DNA of 64,000 nt, taken from contig NC_135261.1 of NCBI RefSeq assembly GCF_964204865.1, forward strand, positions 11,346,001-11,410,000, written 5' to 3'. Both the position numbers and the translations under genes were made by a program. The notes beneath the pieces are model-generated. The model was not told the origin of the DNA. It made no database searches and worked only from the letters and a program-made list of their open reading frames with translations. This document shows, one piece after another, positions 13,709 through 25,418 of the stretch. The stretch is from Styela clava. Its lineage: Eukaryota > Chordata > Ascidiacea > Stolidobranchia > Styelidae. Each line of letters starts with the position of its first letter. The stretch's first letter is position 1.

Positions 13709-13849
13709 TACCGTAAATTTATTTTTTCATAGTTCGGGGTGAAAAAGTTCTCTGATTTTGGGCACACCGGCTTAGAAGACGCACAATCGATTTTAGATAA
13801 AATTGAATTTTGAAGCACACCTTATTTATGGTCCTTAAAATACGGTGCT
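13709..13849. repeat. Possible short inverted-repeat element (MITE-like)
   Basis: The left end TACCGTAAATTT and the right end, read on the other strand, CACCGTATTTTA form short imperfect inverted repeats. Between them is CACACCGGCTTAGAAGACGCACAA, reminiscent of widespread small DNA-transposon derivatives with a TACCGTA terminus. No target duplication is clear, so the assignment is tentative. Confidence 0.35.
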
Positions 13850-14065
13850 TTGATGACATTGTGTCCAATGCATTATACAATCACATAAACTTCATAGTGA
13901 TTTTATTTTAATAGGTTATTCTTGCCTTATTCTTTAAAATTTAGTGATGTGTGATCAGTCTACTTTGAATTTAGATGAAAATATTAAAATTGTGGTTTGG
14001 ATTGATTAGTAGTTTTTAAATTTTACAACATAATCATAATTTTTTGAACTTTGTCAAGATTTTTC

Positions 14066-14071
14066 AATAAA
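14066..14071 (+). promoter_or_regulatory. Candidate polyadenylation signal of myosin XVIII
   Basis: AATAAA about 890 bp after the short-exon stop codon and the first canonical hexamer I see that could end a 3' UTR. Placement is inferred from sequence only. Confidence 0.35.
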
Positions 14072-14597
14072 TCTACTCTATTGTATCATTGCATCTTGAT
14101 ATTGTTGCAGAACTTGTAATATCACTCCATGGTGACTATTGGTTTTTATTTGCTTCAATGAATTAAAACTTTACGTTAGCCCACTTGCCCAAGTATGTGA
14201 TGAGTGACAAAACTCTCTCCAGGTTGACTGCAATTCACAAAATATTGAGTTATCTAAAGCAGTGGGTATGGTGGTAGGCTGGTTGGCTCATTGTGAAGTG
14301 AGTTTCTCAAGGTGGTTTTACATTGTATGTCAGAATTTTTGGTTTCCTGCAAAGGATTTAAACAGGGTTCAATCATATTACCTGGTTCATACCGTAGATC
14401 ATGGAAAGGAAATGCTAGAATGACCCACAAGCAATACTTTAAGTTTAAAGCACTTTTGCACTGTGTAAGTAACACTACGTACGTAAATACATCTGTTTCC
14501 TATGACAGTGTTTACTTCGGGTAGATGTCATGTGTTTTAACTTCTGCCATGCAACATCTCTTTGACAAACTTTTTATGTGCGAGTACTCTTCTTGCT

Positions 14598-15343
14598 TTT
14601 AGATTCTAAACAATGACATGTTTTGTTTGATTGACGTTGTCAAGCAATATTTGACGCAATTCAAAAGTCGAGCTGCACATTAGCATGTTGAACTTTTCCA
14701 GAAATAGAAATATATATTTGGGCATGAGGAGAATCCGGAAAATATTGATGATATATAGAAATTTGTTCCGAATTACAAAAAAATATCTTAAAGTCCATAT
14801 TTTTAAAGGCGCCTAGTATGAAACTGTCCGCTAGATGCTGGATAAGTAGCTGAAATAATCTTTTGGGATTCAGTATTCTCGCAGAATGACAACGTCAATA
14901 AATCAATCTATTGGAAACATTAACGTTTTGCTTCCAAAGTTTGCATACGTGTATGAAAAATAAACTGTTTGTTCTAACACGAGGATATAAGTACTTCATA
15001 CAAAACAATGAATTATAGAATATCTGAATTTTGTAACTTTATCACGAAAAATCAATTTTTAAGACTTACGATGGTCATGCATCTGAAGCGCACTTTCAAT
15101 AGATTCGAAATCTTTTATTTGTGATATCATTTATACGGATATGACAGCTCTTGATTAAAAATATAATAATCTTTAAAATTGGTATTTAACTCAACATTTC
15201 GTGTTTTTGCCTTGAATGTGATGGAAATACACTCAAAATATTTAGTATTTTTAAATTTTACCATACTGAAGTAGGATTCAAATGTTTTGAGAATTCCAAA
15301 TTCGGAAATAAAATTTTCGACTCTGAGACCTATGACGAAACGT
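14598..15343 (+). repeat. Diverged copy of the R-repeat and gene-upstream sequence at the array's left edge
   Basis: Follows 28888-29527 from the ACATGTTTTGTTTGATTGACG block, through the GGCGCC and GCATACGTGTATG blocks, to CGAAACGTGATGA, at a divergence visibly larger than that between array units. It contains the inverted repeat GATTGACGTTGTCA (14629-14642) and its complement (14887-14899). It ends abruptly about 20 bp before unit 1 starts. It may be the eroded remnant of an older unit that lost its gene, or an independent copy of a dispersed repeat. Confidence 0.65.
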
Positions 15344-15791
15344 GATGATTATTAATACCCTAATTAGTCTTCTCTTCAACGATAAACTCAAATTTTTAGG
15401 TAAGGTTCGAAATAATTGATTATCTTATAAATGAATGCAAACTTCACCAAATTCCCAATATTCGACCAACAGAAAACTCGGAATATCGATGGATGTTACT
15501 ACAATTTTTATATTGCGATAAATGTTCCGTCCTCTAAATTCAAATTTAACGCGAATTCAAATTTTTACACTCGGAATTGGAAAAAAATCGATATAATGCG
15601 AACATATGTTGAATATATTTAATTTTTGCAAAGCTGACAACAATCAAATTTCAAAAAAATGGCTGGATATCACAAATATATTTTTTACCATAATACCTTC
15701 TGACATTGGTCCTCTCTCTATTTAACGCGAAATTCAGGGTCTTGAACTTGGAACCGGAATTCTTTAAATGATGCAATTATCTGATAAACAT

Positions 15792-16468
15792 GAGGGCCAT
15801 ACACAAATATATGGACACGAGAACCGAAACGAAACAATTCACCATCAATTCCCAGAAAACCATGCAATGTGCTTAACGAAGCTGTATTTTAAAACAGCTA
15901 ATGTACGATAACTTACCAGTATGTTTAAAATGTTCGTTCCAATTTGAAAATTTTGTCCGAAATCAGGCAATCCAATACACTGCGCTTTTTAGCCTAAATA
16001 TGTAGACTCTTTGACTAGTTTGAAGACAGGCAATGATATGCCAATTCATAAATTTTGTCCTAAGTTAGGCAATGTCATGCTGATTTAAAATTTTTGTCCG
16101 GAGTTTTGCAATTCCATTTTTTTGGTTAACGAAATTTATTCCACTACCAGACATTTGATATGCTCGACACTTACGTTATTAGAACTGAAATCTTCAATAT
16201 GTTTTCTGTTTATATTACAGTAATAGTTTGTAACGAAACTTTCCTTATGAAAAAGCCTGCGACTTGTTCTTCGCGACTTACCGTACCTCGATGAGCAACA
16301 CATCGCTTAAAAGGCGCGCTATTCCTAATTTTGATCAGGTCATCGTACACGGAAAAAAAATTCCATGAATCCCACAAAAACTTTGGAAAGGAATAAAAGT
16401 TATAGCCTTCTAGCGAACAATACAATCTTTGACAACTGGAAATTTCAAAGCAATTGTTCCAGTATTTA
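15792..16468. repeat. Old dispersed repeat, unit 1 copy
   Basis: Bounded by GAGGGCCATACACAAATATATGG and by a block containing AGCCTTCTAGCGAA and TTCAAAGCAATTGTTCCAG. Both blocks recur, diverged, at the ends of the 1,250-bp insertion in unit 2, which is why I treat them as parts of one family. No reading frame is supported; the class is unknown. Confidence 0.5.
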
Positions 16469-16822
16469 GAAAAAAAAATAAAAGATCAGAAGAAAATAAC
16501 AAGTACAACATAATAACAAAACAACATATCATCACCCTGATAAAACATTAGGTTCAATTTTTTCAAAATTCGGCAGGAATTTCGCTTGAATAGCGATGTT
16601 CTGGAAACATCAATGCACTTTCTTCACCAAAAAATTGTACGACATCTTAACGTCAAAAAACGACAACATAAGGAAAATCCATTTTCTAATCAATGTACAT
16701 GTATTGTTAATATATAAAATAAAACCAATGAGCAACGGTGAATAATCGAATCACAGTTGAAAATAAGTGAATAGAGAATTTCTGTTCACCAAATGGCGTA
16801 ATTCACAGACTCCGTGTTCTTT

Positions 16823-17134
16823 TCAGTTTTTTATAAAAAATGGCATTCTTGCATATTGTACTTTCTTGTTGTACCTTAATGGTTCATTATAGAGATGGAT
16901 ATTGGCATTAGATGTTAATTCCTTATATATGTACCAGGTACAAAGTGTATCCTTAATTGTTATAAAATGAAGATTTTTTATGAAACGAGAGTTATACCAT
17001 AAATTTCCTTTCAGTAAACAATGTATTTCTATATCACGTAAATAATAAAGTTCAATGGTTTTCCAAATACTCTCTTTTGACTCATCTATGAGGTGATACA
17101 ACCATTTCAGTTTTTAAAAAATAAAGGTACTTTC
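16823..17134 (-). pseudogene. LINE fragment, C-terminal end (split by the BEL/Pao element)
   Basis: Minus-strand remnant after the reverse-transcriptase domain. It has aromatic, Trp-containing sequence (KLKWLYHLID in unit 2) of the type that follows the RT thumb in L1/Tx1-like elements and ends ARMPFFIKN plus stop. The reading frame is interrupted exactly at 17134/25414 by the retrotransposon, so both parts belong to one fragment. Confidence 0.7.
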
Positions 17135-18255
17135 TGTTAGCGAGAATCATAACGTGTTTCTAATTTGATGACGTTTTACGTTGTTACGCAGACGTTGCAA
17201 ACGTATCGACGCAGCATTATTGCGACAGAGTCCTGTTTCTCGATTAATCCCGGGAATTCTAAATTATCGCCACGCTGCTTCGATGAGTTGGCACCTTCTG
17301 TCCTTGTATACAGTGTAATCTATTGCGCTAGGAGTTGTTTATCGTGTTTAATATTGGGTTTACTATTCGCGGTTAGGATAAACGATTCGAATTGAAGTTA
17401 ATAATTGGGTTTAAAATCAACGGTTCATACTGGAGTTGTAATGTAATGTAGGGATACAGTTTAGGGTTGTAATATAGTCCAAATAGAATGATAAATACTC
17501 TTTCTTGTATTTAGTCACATAAGTTAAGTTGTATTTACTTTGGATTATAAATTGTTGAATTGAGTTGCCTGGAGATCCTAAACATTCGGTATGTAAATAT
17601 TGTTTTATCTTGTATGATTTATTCTGTAATTTAGTATTGTGAATACTATTTTATCCTATGTGATTTAATCCGTACATAATTGTGACATATGGTTATCTGC
17701 TAATTGGTGTGAATTGTTATTGCTTGTAAAAATGGTAATGCTGTTATATTTGATTAATTGTGCCATATAAGCTATTTAGTTTTATCTATTATTTTGGCAG
17801 AAAACCGTTCCATTAACAACGTTCCTTTACGTTCCTCATACCCGGTATCAAGATTTACGTTACGTTCCATTAACAACGTTCCTTTACGTTCCTCATACCC
17901 GGTATCAAGATTTACGTTACGTTCCATTAACAACGTTCCGTTTCCGGTACCCAGCAAGTTCTATTTTCCTGATTCATGTTCGAGATTTGATTTGAAGTGT
18001 CTGTTGATTGTTATTAAAGATATTCACCGATTTCAAGTTGAATTATATTGGGGCAGCATTTGAAATGCACAGAAGAATCTGGCGGCACTTTAACCGCTGT
18101 TTACAGACTTTAATTGCTTGAAAGCACGGACTAGTTGTAACAATTAACCGATATAGGTTTGGGGTCAGGACTGGGGTATTGGGACGCGTTTTTGAAGTCT
18201 CCAATCTCTTAATGTGCGTGAGAAGTAACCAGGCTACATAGAATCGAGCGCAACA
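17135..18255 (+). repeat. 5' LTR of the BEL/Pao element, 1,121 bp
   Basis: Starts TGTTAGCGAGAATC and ends GAGCGCAACA. It differs from the 3' LTR by about five substitutions and by one extra copy of a 57-bp tandem repeat (full copies at 17811 and 17868, a partial third at 17925). The LTR should carry the promoter and the polyadenylation region, which I could not pinpoint. Confidence 0.95.
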
Positions 18256-18390
18256 TTAAAGTTTTCGAATGCAGGAAAACTGAAGTTTTCTATTTCGAAA
18301 TCAAACCAGAGTATTGTAAGCAGCAATTGAAAGATATCAAACTTTTCAATTGATCCTAGATTGAGTGAAGAAAGTTACTTAAAAGTCGAA

Positions 18391-19047
18391 ATGGCTGCAA
18401 AACCAGTTTCACAAGAAGAACTGGAACGTTTATTGGCTGATCTGAATGGTCAGTATAGATCAGCAGAAGAATTGATGTTGAATCCAAGAAATAAGGAGAT
18501 TCTACACTCCCAAGTAAAAGAAATAGATGCAATGTTTGTGGAGTATTCTAAAGCTTATGAAATACATGTTGCAGAACTGCCAGTAGATGAAGAGGCTCAA
18601 AGAGTAGCTAAAGAATCTTTCCAGAGAGAAAGTTATGGATATGAAGAGTTCAAAGCACATGTTGAAGAGTGGCTTTCCAGACAAGAAAGCACACAAATCG
18701 TTGAGAATCCTCCATGAAAACCACAATCTATAGCTAGTAGAAAATCATCTAATATGTCAAGACCTCGATCTGCAAGGACAGCATCGAGTTACAAAAGTAC
18801 AAGTTCCAGTTACAAGAGAACTGAGGCAATAGCTGTCAGAGAACTTGCAAAATTGAAAATGAAGCAACTGTCAGAGTTGGAACAGGCGGAACGAAATACT
18901 CAAGAAATAAAATCAGCATCAGAAAGAGAAATAGGGCGATTACAAGCTATACACGAATATCAAGCCGCATGTGTAGAGGCTGAAATGTGGGAAAGAAGCT
19001 CTAATCGCAATGAAAGGGTCCAGTTTCAAGAAATGGACCACCGATAG
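18391..19047 (+). pseudogene. gag: BEL/Pao gag, N-terminal part (broken)
   Basis: Starts at ATG 18391 (MAAKPVSQEELERLL). The frame holds a helical, Lys/Glu/Gln-rich segment (REIGRLQAIHEYQA) typical of the region ahead of the BEL Gag core. An in-frame TGA at 18715-18717 interrupts it, and the frame closes at TAG 19045-19047. The downstream Gag continues in another frame from about 19040, so there is also a frameshift near 19020-19050. In a working element this part would form the structural particle protein; here it cannot be made as one chain with the rest. Confidence 0.8.
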
Positions 19048-19052
19048 CACAA

Positions 19053-21749
19053 TTGGTAGAATGTGAAGCAGCACAGGCTGAAGTAAACACACCTCAAGTG
19101 GGTCAAACCAATTGTATTGTGCCTCCTAGAGAGCCACAAGTTAGATTATCCCTGGATCCGGTCCAGGAAGTGGTTGCGGAAGTGATGCATCCCGTTAATC
19201 AAGAATTTCGAACTAGACAAGGTGGAATGAGACAGGCTAATTTGGTGAGTCCTGTAGAAGTACCTAATATGCCATCACAAGATGTTGGCTCAATTCTTGC
19301 TACTATGACATCTACAATGCGTGACATGGTAGATTTACCTAAACCCGAATTACTTTCGTTTCATGGTTCACATGAAGAATATACAAGGTTCATGAATAGT
19401 TTCAAGATAAATATTGAGAACAAGATTTCAGATGACAATCTGAGATTGACTTACTTGCAACAGTTTTGCAAAGGTAAAGCAAGAGAATTGATTCGTCAAT
19501 GTTCTGTATATCCTCCTACAGAAGGATTGACTTTAGCAAAGAGACTTCTAAGAGAAGCTTACGGAAGACCATTGTTGATTGCCAGAACTTATATGAAAGA
19601 GTTAATACATGGTCCAATGTTGAAACCAGATGATCGAGATAGTCTTCTGGATCTTTCTCATAAAATGGAAGAATGTTACCTAACGCTGTCGCATTGGAAG
19701 CAATATTCAGATCTAAATAATTTTGACAATATTGCTCAACTTTCATGTAGATTACCCTTGAAGTACCATAATAAATGGGAAGAGGAGGCAGCAGATTATG
19801 AGAATAGAAACATTGAACTAAAATTTGAACATCTTTTAAAGTTTGTCAAGAAAGCAGCAATTACGGCACAATCATCGATGGGCAAAGCTATGAGAGCTCA
19901 TAAAGAGAGGGAAAAGGCTAAACACCCTCAAAAGAAGAGAATTTATGCAAATTCCACTTCAACAAGTGGTGATGGCAAACCTGAACAATCTACCGAGAGA
20001 AAAGGTACACTTGTGAGAAATAGATACAGATGTGTTATCTGTTCAAAAGATCATTTTCTTATTCATTGTCCAGAGTTTGAAAGAAAATCTGCAAGTGAAC
20101 GCGAGGCTACAATTCGTGAATTTCATATTTGCAGAAACTGTTTATACATTGGTCATATGGCACGGCAATGTCGTAAGAATCCTGCATGTACTGAGAGAGG
20201 AGGTGGTGGCAGACATCATAGAATGCTTCATCGAAATGTTGCAGATACTAAGCGAAAAGAGCAAAGTACAAGTTCCGCTACTCAAACTGCTACATCGGGA
20301 TCAACCTTAACGAACTATACCAGAAATTCAGCTGGAGTATACTTGAATATAGTTCCAGTGAAAGTATCCTCACCTCAAGGTAGAGAAATTGAAGTATACT
20401 GTTTCCTAGACGAGGGAAGCACCTCTTGTCTATGTGATAAAAGATTGATGGAACTTTTAGAGATGGATGGTGAACCAATGAGTTATTGCATTACTACTGT
20501 AAACACACCGAATCCACAGAAACAAGATGGATTCGCTCTTGACTTAACTGTTAAACCACTGAAAGGGGAAGGTTGTGTGACATTACATCGTGTGCTCACT
20601 GTGGATGAAATTCCGACAGTACCGAATAAATTACCTAAAAGGATTGAATTACAAAGACATGAATATCTCGAGGGTATTGAATTTCCAAAATTACCAGATG
20701 AAAGAGTGATGCTCATGATTGGCGTGAATGTACCTGAAGTATTCTGGGTAAAAGATGAAAGGCGTGGTACTACAACTGAACCAGTTGCAAAAAGAAGTAT
20801 TCTTGGTTGGTCACTGGTTGGGCCTGCTTTTAATAAAGCTTCTCGGAATGAAAGTTTTCATGTACAAGTAAATCTTGCTGAAGTGAAAAGTGAAGATCTT
20901 CAACGACAAATTAGAGAGATGTGGGAAACAGATTTCAAAGATATATCATTGACTCCCACACCAACATTGTCAAGAGAAGATAAGTATGCATTACAACTGA
21001 TGGAAGATAATATAAAGATGGTGGATGGACATTACCAATCTCCGTTACCATGGAAACCAGGATGTCCTGAATTTCCTAATAATCGTGATGCAGTTATGAG
21101 AAGAACCAACAATTTGGGAAAACGCTTGTTGAAGAATGATGTTTTAAGGGACAAATATTGCAGTACCATGGCTGAATTTATAAGGAAAAGACGGGCAAGG
21201 AAAATTCCTGCTGCTGAATTTGAAGCACCCATTCGTAAAGCGTGGTATCTTCCTCATCAACCCGTTACATCAGAACAGAAACCTGGTAAAGTACGCCTGG
21301 TATTTGATGCAGGTGCAAGATATTTGAACACATCACTGAATGATCAATTACTGCAAGGTCCAGATATGGCAAATGGATTGTTATCTGTTTTGCTACGTTT
21401 CAGAATGTACAAATATGGTATAACTGCAGATATAGAAGCTATGTTCTTACAAGCTCGTGTAACTCCTAGGGATGTTGATGCATTGAGATTCCTATTTTGG
21501 CCTGATGGAGATTTGACAAAAACTCCTGTCGATCATCAGATGTTAGTGCATTGTTTTGGAAATACATCAAGTCCATTTTGTGCAAATTACTGTTTAAGGA
21601 GAACTGCAGAGGATTTTGGAAAAGACTTTCCATCAGATATAAGTGACAATATCAAAGATAATTCATATATAGATAACTTCCTACTTGGAGCAGATAGTAT
21701 ATCTTACTTACTTACTGAACTTACTGAGCTTACTGAACTTACTTACTGA
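19053..21749 (+). pseudogene. BEL/Pao gag core, zinc knuckles, protease and 5' part of reverse transcriptase
   Basis: Long open stretch of about 898 codons. In order it holds a capsid-like segment (PKPELLSFHGSHEEYTRFMN), two zinc knuckles (a CX2CX3HX4C at CVICSKDHFLIHC, then CRNCLYIGHMARQC), an aspartic protease motif (FLDEGSTS) and reverse-transcriptase blocks (VRLVFDAGARY, ADIEAMFLQ, CFGNTSSPFCA). The catalytic tetrad reads YIDN (21666-21677) where YxDD is the family norm. The frame ends at TGA 21747-21749, inside a short array of TTACTGARC repeats, before the RT thumb. The start given is only where the frame opens after the upstream frameshift, not a true initiation codon. Confidence 0.85.
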
Positions 21750-22781
21750 GGTTTTCATTTAAACAAATGGAGGAGTAATTCAGAAGAAATTATTTCTTGT
21801 GTTCCAGAAAAGGATAGAGCACAAATTCAAACAAACGTAAATTTAGACTCAAATCGTTTTGAACGAGTTTTGGGAGTTGTGTGGTTCGTGATAGAAGATT
21901 GCTTTGGATTTAATACAAAGCTGAAGACAAAACCTGCTACGAAAAGAGGAGTTCTAGCAATTCTTAGTTCCGTATTTGATCCCATGGGTATTGTATCACC
22001 TGTGATATTGCAAGCAAGACCTATATTCCAAGAGTTATGTCGTCAACAATTGGGATGGAATGAAACTATTGGAGCAAATGAACAAATAGCATGGGAAAGC
22101 TGGACTAAAGCAATTCCAGAATTATCAGAAGTCAAATTACCAAGATACATTAAACCGAATTCATTTGGGGTTATTGTTTCACAAGAATTACATCATTTTG
22201 GCGATGCATCACAAGTTGCCTATGGAACAGTTTCATATTTGAGGTTATCCGATGAAAACGGTCAAATTCACTGTTCATTTTTACTTGGAAAATCAAGATT
22301 GTGTCCTATCAAGACAATATGTTCACTTCCACGGCTGGAAATTACAGCTGCTGCGCTTTGTGTGCGAGTGGATATGTTTTTAAGACGTCAATTAAAATTT
22401 GAGAAGAATGTTAAGTCTATATTCTGGAGTGATAGTACAGCTACTATCCAATCAATTTACAATTCGTCGAAAAGATTTCCTACTTTCATAGCTAACCGAT
22501 TAGCAAAAATTGAAGAAGGTTCAGAACCACATCAATGGCATTATGTTCCAAGTGAATTGAACCCAGCGGATTATGCATCCCGTGGAATGACAGCAAAGAA
22601 ATTGATTGCAAAGAAATCATGGTTACAAGGACCAGAATTTCTCTACCAGAATGAAGAGAACTGGCCACAAATGCCAGTTAAATTACCAGATTTACCATTG
22701 GAATTTATTCTGAAGAAGCCAATTAACGTTCTAGTGAATCTAGTGACAGAGAATAAACCTTTGGACAAGTTTATCAACTAA
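21750..22781 (+). pseudogene. BEL/Pao RT 3' part and RNase H region
   Basis: Same frame as the preceding block, resuming after the TGA. It opens with the Lys/Trp-Arg-Ser-Asn motif that follows the RT core in BEL elements, then LSSVFDPMGIVSPV and the RNase H region: HFGDASQVAYG, SLPRLEITAAAL and FWSDSTATI supply Asp, Glu and Asp, and LNPADYASRG closes it. An in-frame TAA at 22779-22781 separates it from the integrase block, which continues in the same frame. Confidence 0.85.
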
Positions 22782-24252
22782 TATTCTTCATGGTATAAGT
22801 TGAAGAAAGCTACCGCATGGATTATCAGATTCAAAATTTATTTACAAGCTAAACCAACAGTTCAAAAAGGTAAATTGCAAACAGAAGAGTTGAGAAGATC
22901 CGAAAATGAGCTGATAAAGTATTTACAAAATTGTGAGTTGAATAAAGTTATTGCAAAGTTACAAAATTCTGATGTACAAGGGAAAAGTGTGCTTAGAAAT
23001 TTGAAAATTGCACCTTCAATGCAAAAGTTGAATCCTGTTTTAATTGAAGGAATATTGAGAGTGGGTGGAAGATTGCAGAACGCACCCATAGAATTTGATT
23101 TGAAACATCCAATAATACTGCCAAGTAACCATCATATCACACAGTTGATTGTCAGAGAATACCATAAAAGTTCACATCATTGTGGAGCAAGTCATACATG
23201 GAATTTGCTGAGACAGAAGTTCTGGATTATCAATGGAGCTGTTGTTGTAAAGCGAAATATTCGTAACTGCATATTCTGCAAAAAGAGAAATGCAAAAAGA
23301 GAAAAGCAATTTATGGCTGACCTACCTAAAGAGCGTGTGACACCAGATCAACCACCATTCACATGTGTTGGAGTTGACAACTTCGGACCGTTGTTGGTGA
23401 AGCAAGGAAGAAGTTCTGTAAAGAGATGGGGCTTGATAATAACCTGTGCAACAACTAGAGCAGTGCATTTGGAAATTGTGCATAGTATGGATGTCAATTC
23501 ATTTATTAATGGGTTAAGAAGATTCATAGCCAGAAGAGGCAAGATTTCAACCATTATTTGTGATAATGGGAGCAATTTTACAGCTGGAAATAAAGTATTG
23601 AAGAAAGAAATTCAAATTTGGAATTCCAGTAAAATGGGAGAATTTTGCAGACAAAGTGATATCATATTCAAGTTCAATCCTCCCACAGCTTCACACTGGA
23701 GGTTTCTATGAAAGACTCATCAGATCAGCAAGAAAGATACTGACTGCTTTATTGCATGATCAATTGGTTACTGATGAAGCGTTGTCTACTATATTTTGTG
23801 AAGTTGAAAGTCAATTGAATTCAAGACCACTTACACCTATTAGTATGGATCCTTTGGATGAAGAACCACTTTCACCAAATCATTTATTGTTGCTGAAGCA
23901 TAAAGCAAATTTACCACCAGGAATATTTGACAAGAAAGATTGTTATGCGAGAAGAAGATGGCGTCAAATACAATATTTGGCTGACCAATTCTGGATAAGA
24001 TGGTCCAGAGAAGTACTCGTCAATCTACAAGCTCGACATAAATGGTTGAAGAAGGAAGACAATTTCAAAGTCGATGATCTTGTGTTACTGGTTGACAACA
24101 CAATACCAAGAGGGAAGTGGTTGACTGGCAGAATTATGGAAGTTATACCAGACAAATTTGGAGCTGTCAGACAAGTGACTGTCATAACTTCTCATGGGTT
24201 TTTAAGAAGACCAATAGCAAAACTTTGTATGATTCAGAGAGCTGATGAGTAA
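22782..24252 (+). pseudogene. BEL/Pao integrase (frameshifted)
   Basis: It carries an HHCC-type zinc-binding segment (a His pair near 23176-23181, then CIFCKKRNA) and the DDE core: Asp in VGVDNFGPLL, Asp in IICDNGSNF, and the Glu in FYERLIRSARK. A loss of one base near 23697-23702 moves the frame just before the catalytic Glu, so the first frame stops at 23711 and the C-terminal half continues in another frame to TAA 24250-24252. The C-terminal part (PRGKWLTGRI, FLRRPIAKLC) is the usual SH3-like end. Integrase would join element DNA to the host genome; this copy could not make a complete one. Confidence 0.85.
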
Positions 24253-24338
24253 TTCATTGTTAGTTGTATTACTTATTTGTGATGATTCTCACTTTTTCTT
24301 TTTGAATTGTAAGATGTATTCTCTTCGTTCCTACATCT

Positions 24339-24349
24339 GGGGCGGGGAA
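24339..24349 (+). other. Polypurine tract of the BEL/Pao element
   Basis: GGGGCGGGGAA immediately before the 3' LTR, the expected place for the plus-strand primer. It is an isolated G-rich run in otherwise AT-rich sequence. Confidence 0.8.
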
Positions 24350-25413
24350 TGTTAGCGAGAATCATAACGTGTTTCTAATTTGATGACGTTTTACGTTGTT
24401 ACGCAGACGTTGCAAACGTATCGACGCAGCATTATTGCGACAGAGTCCTGTTTCTCGATTAATCCCGGGAATTCTAAATTATCGCCACGCTGCTTCGATG
24501 AGTTGGCACCTTCTGTCCTTGTATACAGTGTAATCTATTGCGCTAGGAGTTGTTTATCGTGTTTAATATTGGGTTTACTATTCGCGGTTAGGATAAACGA
24601 TTCGAATTGAAGTTATTAATTGGGTTTAAAATCAACGGTTCATACTGGAGTTGTAATGTAATGTAGGGATACAGGTTAGGGTTGTAATATAGTCCAAATA
24701 GAATGATAAATACTATTTCTTGTATTTAGTCACATAAGTTAAGTTGTATTTACTTTGGATTATAAATTGTTGAATTGAGTTGCCTGGAGATCCTAAACAT
24801 TCGGTATGTAAATATTGTTTTATCTTTTATGATTTATTCTGTAATTTAGTATTGTGAATACTATTTTATCCTATGTGATTTAATCCGTACATAATTGTGA
24901 CATATGGTTATCTGCTAATTGATGTGAATTGTTATTGCTTGTAAAAATGGTAATGCTGTTATATTTGATTAATTGTGCCATATAAGCTATTTAGTTTTAT
25001 CTATTATTTTGGCAGAAAACCGTTCCATTAACAACGTTCCTTTACGTTCCTCATACCCGGTATCAAGATTTACGTTACGTTCCATTAACAACGTTCCGTT
25101 TCCGGTACCCAGCAAGTTCTATTTTCCTGATTCATGTTCGAGATTTGATTTGAAGTGTCTGTTGATTGTTATTAAAGATATTCACCGATTTCAAGTTGAA
25201 TTATATTGGGGCAGCATTTGAAATGCACAGAAGAATCTGGCGGCACTTTAACCGCTGTTTACAGACTTTAATTGCTTGAAAGCACGGACTAGTTGTAACA
25301 ATTAACCGATATAGGTTTGGGGTCAGGACTGGGGTATTGGGACGCGTTTTTGAAGTCTCCAATCTCTTAATGTGCGTGAGAAGTAACCAGGCTACATAGA
25401 ATCGAGCGCAACA
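24350..25413 (+). repeat. 3' LTR of the BEL/Pao element, 1,064 bp
   Basis: Nearly identical to the 5' LTR, but with one copy fewer of the 57-bp repeat (starts at 25026 and 25083). The length difference, 57 bp, is exactly one repeat. Confidence 0.95.
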
Positions 25414-25418
25414 CTTTC

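Larger units (their letters stand above)
13175..14597 (+). other. 3' flank of the myosin XVIII gene
   Basis: AT-rich sequence after the short terminal exon. It probably includes the 3' UTR, since a canonical AATAAA lies at 14066-14071. A small palindromic element at 13709-13849 and a weakly tRNA-like stretch near 14270-14375 are the only structures noticed. No protein-coding gene is supported. Confidence 0.5.
17135..25413 (+). mobile_element. BEL/Pao LTR retrotransposon, defective, 8,279 bp
   Basis: Complete structure: 5' LTR 17135-18255, internal region 18256-24349, 3' LTR 24350-25413, with TG...CA ends and a 5-bp target duplication CTTTC at 17130-17134 and 25414-25418. Domain order is Gag with zinc knuckles, protease, reverse transcriptase, RNase H, integrase, all on the plus strand, as expected for BEL/Pao elements. 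The coding region has three in-frame stops and two frameshifts. It sits inside the LINE fragment of unit 1; units 2-4 retain the uninterrupted site. No envelope-like frame is present. A primer-binding site could not be assigned after the 5' LTR. Confidence 0.95.

Noticed and set aside
14270..14375. Weak tRNA-like SINE (GGTTCAATCA, GGCTGGTTGGCTCA)
   Set aside because: The B box matches only partly and no family copies were seen in the window.
17811..17940. CRISPR-like array
   Set aside because: Direct 57-bp repeats are adjacent without spacers, inside a eukaryotic LTR.
17758..18063. 101-codon frame with a 19-residue repeat
   Set aside because: It is a translation of the 57-bp LTR tandem repeat, not a protein gene.
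18256..18290. Primer-binding site of the BEL/Pao element
   Set aside because: The bases after the LTR do not begin with TGG and I could not match a tRNA 3' end from memory, so none is annotated.
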